33,535 bases of DNA from NCBI GenBank assembly GCA_018334075.1, contig JAGXSC010000001.1:1-33535 (forward strand). Reading direction: 5' to 3'. Position numbers and translations under genes: made by a program. Numbering within the stretch: the first letter of the stretch is position 1; every line of letters begins with the position of its first letter. Shown here piece after piece: positions 23,040 to 31,623 of this stretch. The notes beneath the pieces are model-generated. The model did not search any database, was not told the DNA's origin, and saw nothing but the letters and a program-made list of their open reading frames with translations. The DNA comes from Actinomycetota bacterium. GTDB lineage: Bacteria; Actinomycetota; Coriobacteriia; Anaerosomatales; UBA912.

Positions 23040-23848
23040 TCCGTTTTCAAGGCGTCGGCCAATTCACCTACGAACGCCTCCAGCGCCTCGGGATCGTGCT
23101 GCCGACGGACACACGCCGATCCAACAATTACCCCATCGGCGATACGGGCAGCCTGGACGACGTGCTCCGGTGTGGCGATCCCGAACCCGAGCGCTATCGG
23201 TAGCGAGGTGAATGCCCTCATGCTAGAAACCATATAACCCATGTCAGCAGGCAGTTTATCACGTTCTCCGGTAACTCCTGTTGTCGATACGGCATAAACA
23301 AAGCCTACCGAGTGCTCGGCTGCTTTACGCATCCGCTCGGGCGTCGAAGTAGGCGCGACCATAAACACCGTCGACAGCTCGCCAGCTTCGCGCAACCAGG
23401 GCTGCGCCATCTCTACCGGCATATCGGGAACGATCACCCCGCTGACTTTGGCTTCTCGCATCTGAAGCGCAGCACGCCGATATCCCATCCTCAGCAGTGG
23501 ATTGAAGTAGGTCATAAGCAACACCGGCACAAAGCGGGCTTTTCTCGAAGCCTGCGCCGAGATGAACTCGGCGGCCAGCTCGATCGTCTCGGCAAGTCCG
23601 AATCCTTCCGGTGCGGCGCTCATCGCGACTGAAGCGGCGTTCGCGATCACGGGTCCATCGGCCAGAGCATCAGCGTAGGGTACCCCCAGTTCGATGATGT
23701 CGGCGCCGGCGCGAGCAGCCGCAAAAAGCGCCTCCAGCGAGCCTTGCCGGTCAGGATAGCCGGCCATCAAGTACACGATCAGCGCGGGACGTCCCTTGCC
23801 AAAAGCGCTCTCGATGGAGAAGGGCTCTCCGGGTTCCCCGCTATTCAC
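23036..23848 (-). CDS. trpA: Tryptophan synthase alpha chain
   Basis: 270 aa from GTG 23848, overlapping the trpB stop with AGGGCG just upstream. A longer frame to 23890 runs into trpB. It cleaves indole-3-glycerol phosphate to indole and glyceraldehyde-3-phosphate and passes indole to TrpB. The catalytic Glu53 and Asp64 lie in IIELGVPYADALADGP. The canonical Pro after the first Asp is Ala here, a minor difference. The phosphate-binding end, with ALGFGIATPEHV and GVIVGSACV, is present. Length is normal. Confidence 0.96.
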   Translation of the reverse strand: MNSGEPGEPFSIESAFGKGRPALIVYLMAGYPDRQGSLEALFAAARAGADIIELGVPYADALADGPVIANAASVAMSAAPEGFGLAETIELAAEFISAQASRKARFVPVLLMTYFNPLLRMGYRRAALQMREAKVSGVIVPDMPVEMAQPWLREAGELSTVFMVAPTSTPERMRKAAEHSVGFVYAVSTTGVTGERDKLPADMGYMVSSMRAFTSLPIALGFGIATPEHVVQAARIADGVIVGSACVRRQHDPEALEAFVGELADALKTE

Positions 23849-25073
23849 CCGCCCTCGCCTCTTTGATGATATCGATATCCTTATCTCCACGGCCGCTCAA
23901 AGTGAGTACGACGCGCGCGTTTGGACCCAACTCCTCGGCCAGGCGGGGAAGCAGCGCAAGGGCGTGGGAGGACTCGAGCGCGGGCATTATGCCCTCCGTT
24001 CGACACAAAAGCGCAAAGGCGTCGAGCGCTTCTTCATCCGTGGCCGCTTCATAGCGAACGATACCGGCGTCGTGCCAGGCCGCGTGTTCCGGACCTACCC
24101 CGGGATAGTCGAGCCCGGCGGAGATCGAGTATGCCTCAAGCGGATTTCCTCGCTCATCCTGCAAAAGGTAGCTGTGAAACCCGTGCATCACCCCTGGCTG
24201 CCCAAGCGTGATCGCCGCCCCCGTCTTGCCGCTTGCAAGCCCTTCGCCCGCCGCTTCGGCTCCAATAAGCAGCGGTGTCCCCATGAGCGAGCGGCTGAGA
24301 ACAAATGGGAAAAACGTCCCAACGGCATTGCTTCCGCCGCCGATACAAGCCACGACGGCGTCAACTTCGTAAATACCCCTACCGTTTAGTTGATCGATGA
24401 TTTCCAGCCCTATTACACTTTGAAAATCGCGAACCATCATCGGGTATGGATGGGGGCCCAGGGCCGACCCCAGGACATAGAAGGTGTCCTGAACGCGCTC
24501 CACCCAGTGACGCAAGGCCGCGGTCACGGCGTCGGCGAGAGTACCGGCGCCGTCTGTCACGGGCACGACTTCAGCGCCAAGAAGCTTCATCTTGTAGACG
24601 TTTAGTGCCTGGCGGCGAATATCTTCCTCGCCCATAAACACAACGCACTCCAACCCGAACAACGCGGCGGCGGTGGCGGTGGCGACGCCATGCTGTCCGG
24701 CGCCGGTCTCGGCGATCACACGACGTTTGCCCATGCGCGTCGCGAGAAGGCACTGCCCAATGGTGTTGTTGATCTTGTGCGCGCCGGTATGGCAGAGGTC
24801 CTCACGCTTGAGTAAAACCTCGCCGAGTCCAACGGAGCTTGCGAGATTCTTCGCCGAGTAAAGGGGCGTGACCCTGCCGATATAATCACACCTGAGTTCG
24901 TCGAGCCTTTCTTCGAAAAGCGGATCCTCACACGCGGCCTTGTAGGCGTCGGTGAGTTCGTGCAGCGCCGGAAGAACGGTCTCCGGCACATACGCACCGC
25001 CATAAGCTCCGAAAAACCCCAGTGCGTCCGGCGCCGAATAGACCTCATCGGCATTGGGAAAAAACTTGCTCAT
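23841..25073 (-). CDS. trpB: Tryptophan synthase beta chain, type 1
   Basis: 410 aa from ATG 25073, overlapping the trpF stop by 4 bp. The in-frame extension to 25115 is inside trpF. PLP enzyme that joins indole and serine. The PLP lysine is Lys100 in EDLCHTGAHKINN, with AETGAGQHGVATA, the phosphate loop GGGSNAVGTF, and the C-terminal ESSHALA and LSGRGDKD. It is the usual TrpA-partner type (TrpB1), placed directly before trpA. A second, TrpB2-type gene lies at 25765-27111 in the same operon. Confidence 0.97.
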   Translation of the reverse strand: MSKFFPNADEVYSAPDALGFFGAYGGAYVPETVLPALHELTDAYKAACEDPLFEERLDELRCDYIGRVTPLYSAKNLASSVGLGEVLLKREDLCHTGAHKINNTIGQCLLATRMGKRRVIAETGAGQHGVATATAAALFGLECVVFMGEEDIRRQALNVYKMKLLGAEVVPVTDGAGTLADAVTAALRHWVERVQDTFYVLGSALGPHPYPMMVRDFQSVIGLEIIDQLNGRGIYEVDAVVACIGGGSNAVGTFFPFVLSRSLMGTPLLIGAEAAGEGLASGKTGAAITLGQPGVMHGFHSYLLQDERGNPLEAYSISAGLDYPGVGPEHAAWHDAGIVRYEAATDEEALDAFALLCRTEGIMPALESSHALALLPRLAEELGPNARVVLTLSGRGDKDIDIIKEARAGE

Positions 25074-25711
25074 CTTTTCGCCCTTTCCACATCCGCTCTT
25101 CTTACAGCTTCGCAAAAATCTCCGATGGTGTCACGGTCTTTGACTCCGATGGACGACTCCACGCCAGAACAAACATCAACAGCGAAGGGTTTCGCCGTCA
25201 AGATGGCGTCCCGGACATTTATTGGATTCAGCCCTCCGGATAAAACCAGCGCGAACCTCTCCGACAACCCATCGGCGATGCGCCAGGGAAACACAACGCC
25301 TGTGCCGCCGTGTCTGTGCGGATCGAACGAGTCCAGCAGCATCGCGTCGACAGCCTCCAGATATGGCTCGACTGTGGCGGCGCTAAAGTCCGGTCCCACG
25401 CGAAACGCCTTTATCACGCGAGCAGGCGCGGTGGCGCAAATTTCCGGGCGCTCCTCGCCGTGAAATTGCACGCAATCCAGCCTCAGGCGGTCTACCGCAA
25501 GCCGCACAACTCGCTCGGGCGCGTCAACGAACACGCCGACCCGCGCGACAAAAGGCGGCACCGCCGAGAATATCTTCTCGGCGGCATCGAGCCCAACTTG
25601 CCTGGGAGAGTCCGCGTGCAAAATCACGCCGAGTGCGTCAGCGCCCGCGTCGACCGCCCAGCGCGCATCCTGCGCCTTGGTCAACCCGCAAATCTTGATT
25701 CGAGTGCGCAT
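25070..25711 (-). CDS. trpF: Phosphoribosylanthranilate isomerase
   Basis: 213 aa TIM-barrel. Starts MRTRIKICGLTKAQDA with the catalytic Cys8 in KICGLT. The catalytic Asp is in LLDSFDPHRHGGTG, and the phosphate-binding end includes LSGGLNPINV and VDVCSGVESSIGVKD. Converts phosphoribosyl-anthranilate to the ketone CdRP for TrpC. The 53 bp after trpB2 carry a weak ribosome-binding site (GGGAAGGGCG about 14 nt from the ATG). Normal length, no oddities. Confidence 0.96.
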   Translation of the reverse strand: MRTRIKICGLTKAQDARWAVDAGADALGVILHADSPRQVGLDAAEKIFSAVPPFVARVGVFVDAPERVVRLAVDRLRLDCVQFHGEERPEICATAPARVIKAFRVGPDFSAATVEPYLEAVDAMLLDSFDPHRHGGTGVVFPWRIADGLSERFALVLSGGLNPINVRDAILTAKPFAVDVCSGVESSIGVKDRDTIGDFCEAVRRADVERAKR

Positions 25712-25764
25712 AAAAATCGCAATCGCCCTTCCCGTACCCGCGGTGACGTCCCGGCTACCCTCGC

Positions 25765-27111
25765 TTACTCCTCCGAGGGCAACATCGTACCTGCCGCGAA
25801 ATCGTAGTCCACCAACGCCTTAGAGTTGTAAGCCTCGTAAGCGGCAAGATCGAAGTGTCCGTGTCCGGACAGGCAAAACAGCACGGTCTTGTCTTCTCCG
25901 GCTTCCTTGGCGGCAAGCGCCTCGTCGATGGCCGCACGAATGGCGTGGCTGCTTTCAGGCGCGGGCAATATCCCTTCGGCACGCGCGAACAGAGCCGCCG
26001 CATCAAAACTCGCGACCTGGTGAACGGCTACAGCCTCTACCTCCCGCTCATGTACCAACTGCGAGAGCGTCGGTGAGTCACCGTGATAGCGAAGCCCTCC
26101 GGCATGAATACCCGCGGGCACAAAATCGTGTCCCAGTGTATACATGACCATCTGCGGAGTCATTTTGGCCTCATCGCCGAAGTCGTAGCGGTATTCACCC
26201 GCCGTCAATGTGGGGCATGCCTTTGGCTCAACCGCAACGAGACGCGTGGAGCTCTTGCCTTCCTTTCGGCGGAAGTAATATGGAGCGGCGATGCCCATGA
26301 AGTTGGAGCCTCCGCCCGCGCATCCAATGACCACGTCGGGCTCCGCCTGCGCCATCTTCATCTGCTCGATCGCCTCAAGGCCGATCACAGTCTGATGCAG
26401 GCAGACATGGTTTAGTACCGAGCCTAGCGCGTAGTGTGTGTCTGGCCTCGTCGCGGCGACTTCCACCGCTTCGGAAATGGCGATGCCGAGAGACCCTGTC
26501 GACTCCGGATCGAGGTCCAGCACGTGGCGGCCGGCCGCGGTGAGCTTTGACGGACTCGCATGAACGGTCGCTCCGTACGTCTCCATCAATATCCTGCGAT
26601 ACGGCTTTTGCTCGTACGAGACCTTGACCATGAAAACCTCGACCTCTATGCCGAAGAACGCTCCCGCTATCGACAGCGCGCTGCCCCATTGGCCCGCGCC
26701 GGTCTCGGTGGCGATCTTCGTGATCTTCTCGGCCTTGTTGTAGTACGCCTGCGGAATCGCCGTATTTGGCTTGTGGCTTCCAGCGGGCGACACGCCTTCG
26801 TACTTGTAGAAGATCTTGACGCCGTCGGGCAGCCCAAGATTGCGCTCAAGCTGGCGCGCCCGCAACAGCGGCGAGGGCCTGTATGTTTTATATACATCCA
26901 ACACCGCGCCGGGGATGTCGATATATCGTTCCTGTGAGACTTCCTGCTTGATGCACTCCATGGGAAAGATCACGGCTAGCTGTTCGGGCCCCATGGGATT
27001 CCCGTCACGATCCAGCGGCGGATCCAGTGGCTTGGGAAGATCAGGAAGCACGTTATACCACGCCAAAGGCATGTCCTTTTCGTCTAGCATGAACCTCGTT
27101 TTGTCGGACAC
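25765..27111 (-). CDS. Tryptophan synthase beta chain-like, type 2 (TrpB2)
   Basis: 448 aa, from GTG 27111 with GGGAG about 7 nt ahead, overlapping trpC by 28 bp. Its N-terminus is about 40 residues longer than TrpB1 (WYNVLPDLPKPLDPPL is characteristic of TIGR01415-type TrpB2). The PLP lysine is Lys114 in SPAGSHKPNTA, with TETGAGQWGSAL, the phosphate loop GGGSNFMGIA, and ESSHAIR plus LSGHGHFD near the end. TrpB2 proteins make tryptophan from indole and serine without tight TrpA coupling, or use phosphoserine in some lineages. Having both types in one operon is unusual, and the division of labour is not evident from sequence. Confidence 0.95.
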   Translation of the reverse strand: MSDKTRFMLDEKDMPLAWYNVLPDLPKPLDPPLDRDGNPMGPEQLAVIFPMECIKQEVSQERYIDIPGAVLDVYKTYRPSPLLRARQLERNLGLPDGVKIFYKYEGVSPAGSHKPNTAIPQAYYNKAEKITKIATETGAGQWGSALSIAGAFFGIEVEVFMVKVSYEQKPYRRILMETYGATVHASPSKLTAAGRHVLDLDPESTGSLGIAISEAVEVAATRPDTHYALGSVLNHVCLHQTVIGLEAIEQMKMAQAEPDVVIGCAGGGSNFMGIAAPYYFRRKEGKSSTRLVAVEPKACPTLTAGEYRYDFGDEAKMTPQMVMYTLGHDFVPAGIHAGGLRYHGDSPTLSQLVHEREVEAVAVHQVASFDAAALFARAEGILPAPESSHAIRAAIDEALAAKEAGEDKTVLFCLSGHGHFDLAAYEAYNSKALVDYDFAAGTMLPSEE

Positions 27112-27914
27112 TTGACTCTCCCTTCCAACCTCAATACTCCGGTCAATTGCTTTAGCAGATCTATTGGGCAGGGCAAGCGCATCAAAGCCTCGCCCACCAA
27201 CACCCCGTGTGCGCCGGCCTTCGCTGCGGCCACGACATCCTCGCGCGATTCGATTCCGCTTGCCGAGATAACCTTGGCTCCGCTTCCGGCGGCTATCTTT
27301 GTCACCCTGTGTGCGCGGTTCTTGTCGATAATCAGAGTTCGCAGGTCGCGGCTATTGACGAGCACCGTGTTTGCTCCGGCGGCAAGCGCGCCGTCAAGCT
27401 CAGGCTCGTCTATCACTTCCACAATCGGCGTCATTTCCAATGTCAACGCAAGATTGAGGTACTCGACAAGCTCACTTCCGAGCACGCTGACCATAAGAAG
27501 CACGGCGTGGGCGCCGTTGGCGCGGGCGACGAAGAGTTGAACGGGATCGACTACGAAGTCTTTACACAAGATGGGAAGCTCAACTGCGGCGGACACATCG
27601 CGCAGATCCGAGAAGGCTCCACCGAAGTCCTCCGGTTCTGTCAGCACGCTTACGGCCGCCGCCCCTCCGGCCTGATATCGCAACGCCTGCTTGCCCGCAT
27701 CAAGCTGCGGGGCGATGGGACCGGCTGCGGGTGAGCGCTTCTTGACCTCGGCGATGACCGCAACGTCTTCGCGACTCAGTAGCGCCGCCTCGAAGTCGCG
27801 AGCGGGTCTTTCGGTAGCGGCTAAGCGCCTGCGCTCGGCATGCGTAAGCACCCCGTACTCCTCGGCGATCCGCTTCCGGCGTCGCGCCATCATGTCCTTC
27901 AAGTAATCACTCAT
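27084..27914 (-). CDS. trpC: Indole-3-glycerol phosphate synthase
   Basis: 276 aa TIM-barrel. Signature VIAEVKKRSPAAGPIAP (catalytic Lys), ILCKDFVVDPVQL (second Lys), NTVLVNSRDLRTL, ISASGIES and GVLVGEALMR. Converts CdRP to indole-3-glycerol phosphate, the substrate of TrpA. ATG 27914 overlaps the trpGD stop (ATGA). The C-terminal tail after the last helix (VLRLEGRVKCPTKRGSC) is longer than usual and overlaps trpB2, so the stop may have drifted by frame extension. Confidence 0.96.
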   Translation of the reverse strand: MSDYLKDMMARRRKRIAEEYGVLTHAERRRLAATERPARDFEAALLSREDVAVIAEVKKRSPAAGPIAPQLDAGKQALRYQAGGAAAVSVLTEPEDFGGAFSDLRDVSAAVELPILCKDFVVDPVQLFVARANGAHAVLLMVSVLGSELVEYLNLALTLEMTPIVEVIDEPELDGALAAGANTVLVNSRDLRTLIIDKNRAHRVTKIAAGSGAKVISASGIESREDVVAAAKAGAHGVLVGEALMRLPCPIDLLKQLTGVLRLEGRVKCPTKRGSC

Positions 27915-29566
27915 CGCCGGCCTCCCAGCCGTGAAGACACCGCAGCAAGCGATTGAAGGGCCGCTTCGGCACTGCCTGAGTCGATCGAATCGGAAGCCAT
28001 CGCCGCCCCTGCGGCAAAATCAGTGGCCTTGCCAGCTGCATAGAGCGCGACCGCGGCGTTAGCCAGCACCACATCACGCCTGGGCCCACGCTCTCCGGAA
28101 AGAACCGCCCGCACTATCTCGGCATTTTTTACCGCGTCGCCACCCGCGATCGCCTCAATCGTTCCGCGCGAAACGCCAAATTGCTCGGGCGCGACCTCGT
28201 ACAAACGCACACCCTCGGTGCTCGAATCGAACTCGGCGATCTTTGTGGCGCCGCTGGCCGAAACCTCGTCCATTCCCGGATGCCCATTGACGACAAGTAC
28301 CCGTCTTGCCCCGAGCCGGCCGGCCGCCTCCGCGATCACAGGCAGCAGTTTCGCGTCGTATACACCGATCAACTGCCGAGAAGCCCCGGCGGGATTCGTC
28401 AGGGGTCCCAGCAGGTTGAAAACGGTGCGAACGCCTATTTCGCGGCGCGCCGCGGCCGCATGGTGCATCCCCGCGTGTAGCGTGGGAGCGAAGAGGAATC
28501 CCACACCGCACTCGTCGATGCACTGCGCCATTGAGCGGGCGTCGATGGACACATCCACCCCAAGCGCCTCGAGAACATCGGCGCTGCCCGTCGCGCTGCT
28601 CACCGCTCTGTTGCCGTGCTTGGCGACAGGAACGCCCGCGCCCGCGACGACAAATGCCGCGCAGGTAGAGATGTTGAAGGTGGAAAGCCCGTCACCACCG
28701 GTTCCGCAAAGATCAATAAAATCACCGGAGGCCGGCCGCACCGGCGTCGCCTCCTCGCGCATCGCGCCGGCAAGCCCCACGATCTCATCGACCGTCTCAC
28801 CCTTCATCCGCAAACCGATCGCGAGCGCCGAGATCTGCGCCGAGGTAACCTCGCCGTTCATGATGGCCTTCATGACAAGACGTGCTTGCCCTTCGGTCAA
28901 GGAAACGCCTTCGCTCACTTTTGCGATCGCGGCGGGCACACCACTCGCTCCCGCCGATGAGCGACCTTGTCCGTCTGTCTCTTCCTTTGAGATCTCGCCG
29001 GTGAGCTTCAGGAAATTTGCGAGCAGCTTCCCGCCGGCGGCGGTAAGGATACTCTCGGGGTGAAATTGAAAGCCGAAGTGCGGCAATTCACGATGCGCCA
29101 GTCCCATCACGATCTTTTCCGAGGAACGAGCGGTTACCTCCAGAGCGCCTGGAATGCATTCGTCGTCCACACAAAGCGAGTGATACCGGGTTGCGACAAA
29201 GGGGCTTTCCACGCCCGCGAACAGCCCTGTCCCGTCGTGATATATCTCGCCGGTCTTGCCATGCACCGGATGGGGCGCACGGATCACTTTGCCCCCAAAG
29301 ACCTCGGCGATACATTGGTGGCCCAGGCAAATCCCCAACAGCGGCACTCCTGAAGCGGCGGCCAATCGGACGACCTCACACGATATGCCGGCGTCTTTCG
29401 GGCCTCCCGGGCCAGGCGAAACAACGATGCCGGACGGCTTGAGCGCCAGGGCCTCTTCGGCGGTCAGCGCATCGTTACGCTCGACCCTTACTTCAGCGCC
29501 GAGGACGGCAAGCAGCTGCGCCAGGTTGTATGTGAATGAATCGTAGTTGTCGATGAGCAAAATCAT
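27911..29566 (-). CDS. trpGD: Fused anthranilate synthase component II / anthranilate phosphoribosyltransferase
   Basis: 551 aa bifunctional protein. Residues 1-190 form the class I glutamine amidotransferase (catalytic Cys80 in GICLGHQC, His169 and Glu171 in FQFHPESI). A linker rich in Ser/Gly (about 191-212) leads to TrpD (about 215-551), with GTGGDGLSTFNIST (288-301), VPVAKHGNRAVSSATGSADV and the second PRPP region. TrpG supplies ammonia to TrpE. TrpD adds phosphoribose to anthranilate. This fusion is known from enterobacteria and also occurs in scattered other lineages. ATG 29566 overlaps the trpE stop. Confidence 0.97.
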   Translation of the reverse strand: MILLIDNYDSFTYNLAQLLAVLGAEVRVERNDALTAEEALALKPSGIVVSPGPGGPKDAGISCEVVRLAAASGVPLLGICLGHQCIAEVFGGKVIRAPHPVHGKTGEIYHDGTGLFAGVESPFVATRYHSLCVDDECIPGALEVTARSSEKIVMGLAHRELPHFGFQFHPESILTAAGGKLLANFLKLTGEISKEETDGQGRSSAGASGVPAAIAKVSEGVSLTEGQARLVMKAIMNGEVTSAQISALAIGLRMKGETVDEIVGLAGAMREEATPVRPASGDFIDLCGTGGDGLSTFNISTCAAFVVAGAGVPVAKHGNRAVSSATGSADVLEALGVDVSIDARSMAQCIDECGVGFLFAPTLHAGMHHAAAARREIGVRTVFNLLGPLTNPAGASRQLIGVYDAKLLPVIAEAAGRLGARRVLVVNGHPGMDEVSASGATKIAEFDSSTEGVRLYEVAPEQFGVSRGTIEAIAGGDAVKNAEIVRAVLSGERGPRRDVVLANAAVALYAAGKATDFAAGAAMASDSIDSGSAEAALQSLAAVSSRLGGRR

Positions 29567-31065
29567 CTTGGCGACCCGCTGCCGCTCGCCCGGTCGTACA
29601 TGCCTCTGGCCAGCTCAAGTGCCTTGTGAAGCGCCTGAATCTTGTGAAGGCACTCTTCGTGCTCGCGCAGCGGGTCGCTGTCGGCCACAATACCCGCCCC
29701 GGACTGTAAAAAAACACGCCCCTTGGCCAGCACAAATGTGCGTATGGTAATACACATGTCCATCGTGCCGTCGAGCCCGATATAGCCAAGCGTCCCAGCG
29801 TAAGGGCCCCTTGCCGCGGGCTCGAGATCAGCGATGATCTCCATCGCGCGTATCTTCGGCGCGCCGCTCACGGTACCGGCGGGAAAGGTCGCCTTCAACG
29901 CGTCGATCGCGTCCTTGCCCTCGGCGAGAGTACCAGTGACGTTGCTGACGATATGCATCACGTGACTGTAGTGCTCCACCTCCATCAACGAGTCCACCTT
30001 GACGCTGCCCGCCTCGCTTACCCGTCCAAGATCATTGCGGCCGAGATCGACAAGCATCACATGCTCGGCCCGCTCCTTCTGGTCGGCCAGCAGCTCCGCA
30101 CAAAGGCGTTGGTCCTCGGCGAAATCGCTCCCTCTCGGGCGCGTGCCCGCCAAAGGCCGAGTGAGCACTTGGTCGCCCTCCACACGAACAAGCGGCTCCG
30201 GGCTTGATCCAACCAAGGTGACCTCGCGGGTGCGCAGGTAAAACATGTATGGGCTTGGATTGACCGTTCGCAGGACACGGTAAAGATCGAAGCCGTCCCC
30301 CTCGTAAGTCGCGCTGAAGCGCTGGGAGAGGACAACCTGGAAGATATCGCCCGCGGCGATATGCTCTTTGGCGGTCATGACAGCGGCGATGAAGTCATCG
30401 CGGGCCGTATGGGCTTCGAGCGGCACTTCAGCCGTGACCCCCGCCTCGCCGAGTCCCGCGCTTTGCGGCCCTTTCTCGATCTGGCTCAAGCAGCGGTCGA
30501 TCCTGTTTTGGGCGGCTTCGTAAGCGGCCTCGGGCGCGCCTCCTGGGCGCACCGGAACGATTATCTGAATGACGCGCCGGACATGATCGAAGGCAACCAC
30601 CACATCGGCGACCATAAACGCCATGTCCGGAAGGCCGAGTTCGTCTTTCGCATGCCGAGGAACTTTATCGAAGCCGGACGCGGCCTCATAGCCGACATAG
30701 CCCACCGCGCCTCCGACAAACAACGGGAGTCCCGGCACACGAGCAACTGTTCCAGCCTGTATTCGCCGAGACACCGTCCTCAGGGGGTCGTCCGCAAGCT
30801 CTCCCGATACACCGCCATTTTCCAGAACGACTTGGTTGCCATAGACGGTGATGACCTCCCTGTCACCAAGCCCCAGAAAGCTGTAGCGGCCGAGACGCTC
30901 GCCACCCTCGACGCTTTCCAGCAAGAACGCGTACTCGGCGCCTTCCGAAAGAGCCATGAACGCCGAGATTGGCGTTACGAGGTCGGCATATATCTCGCGA
31001 GCAACCGGAACGATGTCGTTGTCGGCCGCCAGCCGGACAAACTCTTCTTTTTCCGGTACCAACAT
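29563..31065 (-). CDS. trpE: Anthranilate synthase component I
   Basis: 500 aa chorismate-utilising enzyme and first gene of the operon. The N-terminus carries the tryptophan feedback site motif ([18 protein letters not shown], about 47-64). Core motifs: [55 protein letters not shown] and [12 protein letters not shown]. Makes anthranilate from chorismate with ammonia from TrpG. GGGAG lies 9 nt before the ATG, and a Trp T-box leader precedes it, so supply is controlled both by feedback and by uncharged tRNA-Trp. Confidence 0.97.
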   Translation of the reverse strand: MLVPEKEEFVRLAADNDIVPVAREIYADLVTPISAFMALSEGAEYAFLLESVEGGERLGRYSFLGLGDREVITVYGNQVVLENGGVSGELADDPLRTVSRRIQAGTVARVPGLPLFVGGAVGYVGYEAASGFDKVPRHAKDELGLPDMAFMVADVVVAFDHVRRVIQIIVPVRPGGAPEAAYEAAQNRIDRCLSQIEKGPQSAGLGEAGVTAEVPLEAHTARDDFIAAVMTAKEHIAAGDIFQVVLSQRFSATYEGDGFDLYRVLRTVNPSPYMFYLRTREVTLVGSSPEPLVRVEGDQVLTRPLAGTRPRGSDFAEDQRLCAELLADQKERAEHVMLVDLGRNDLGRVSEAGSVKVDSLMEVEHYSHVMHIVSNVTGTLAEGKDAIDALKATFPAGTVSGAPKIRAMEIIADLEPAARGPYAGTLGYIGLDGTMDMCITIRTFVLAKGRVFLQSGAGIVADSDPLREHEECLHKIQALHKALELARGMYDRASGSGSPR

Positions 31066-31136
31066 CTCCAGACGCTCCCTTATGATCCCGTTTCACTCCA
31101 TGCCACATCACTTCGGGATCGAGAGCCTGAAAGCAC

Positions 31137-31165
31137 AAAACCTCCCGTCCCCAAGGGACGAGAGG
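31137..31165 (-). terminator. Intrinsic terminator of the Trp T-box
   Basis: On the minus strand CCTCTCGTCCC pairs with GGGACGGGAGG (one G-T pair) around a 3-nt loop, followed by TTTT. It begins 5 bases after the T-box sequence, the geometry of a mutually exclusive antiterminator and terminator. Confidence 0.88.
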
Positions 31166-31340
31166 TCATCTCGCGGTGCCACCCTTGTTGCCCTGCAAAA
31201 TTTCGCAAGGCCACTCTTCTAAAAATACGTGCCTCTGGGGTCCATTCCTGCCGGAGACTCACGTCAGCTTACACCACCCGCTGACTCTCTTTGCTTCGCT
31301 TCCGGAGTACTACTCCCCGTCAAAGGCTAATATTCGATTG
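31141..31340 (-). promoter_or_regulatory. T-box leader, tryptophan-specific (reads tRNA-Trp)
   Basis: On the minus strand the leader shows the Stem I distal part AGAGAGTCAGCGG with GTGTAAGCTGAC (stem GTCAGC/GCTGAC). A specifier loop GAATGGACC follows, with Trp codon TGG at 31244-31242. The T-box sequence AGGGTGGCACCGCGA is at 31185-31171. TGGC in the antiterminator bulge would pair with a tRNA end of GCCA, as expected for tRNA-Trp with discriminator G. A terminator competes downstream (separate entry). Uncharged tRNA-Trp should allow transcription into trpE. Between the terminator and trpE a further 7-bp complementarity (GATCCCG/CGGGATC, 31120-31114 with 31090-31084) surrounds a short segment just before the ribosome-binding site. 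Confidence 0.93.
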
Positions 31341-31346
31341 CGGGGG

Positions 31347-31352
31347 AGTATA
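31347..31352 (-). promoter_or_regulatory. -10 element of the trp operon
   Basis: TATACT on the minus strand, with an overlapping TATGCT one step upstream. The start of transcription would be near 31340, right at the leader. No good -35 hexamer is seen. Confidence 0.5.
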
Positions 31353-31420
31353 GCATAGTCGGTGGCGGTTGCGTAGAAGTGTGGTGTGGTGGACGCGCTT
31401 CGAAGCGACTCCGGCTGACT

Positions 31421-31576
31421 CTATTCAGCTGCTATGGCCCAGTCCCCATCGGGGCCGAAGCTTCCAGCCGCAACTAGGGTCCGAGCGGCACTAACCAGCG
31501 CCTCCATGTTGGCGATAGTCGCAGCCATGCCGACCGCGATTTCGGCAACAGCAATCGAGTCATTGAGGCGTGCCAT
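31421..31576 (-). CDS. Possible small protein of 51 residues, amphipathic
   Basis: ATG 31576 with AGCAGGTG a few bases upstream, stop TAG at 31421. The product begins MARLNDSIAVAEIAVGMAAT and stays rich in Ala, Val, Ile and Met until a small acidic tail (GPDGDWAIAAE). It would form one amphipathic helix of about 30 residues. It lies 47 bp after the PepSY-like gene on the same strand and about 70 bp before the T-box promoter of trpE. Codon composition looks like that of the neighbouring genes. No family is recognised. It could be chance. The other unexplained bases between 31353 and 31623 show no further feature. Confidence 0.4.
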   Translation of the reverse strand: MARLNDSIAVAEIAVGMAATIANMEALVSAARTLVAAGSFGPDGDWAIAAE

Positions 31577-31623
31577 ATACACCTGCTCTGGCTAACGTCA
31601 CGGCGCTTGATCCGCTCGTAGCC

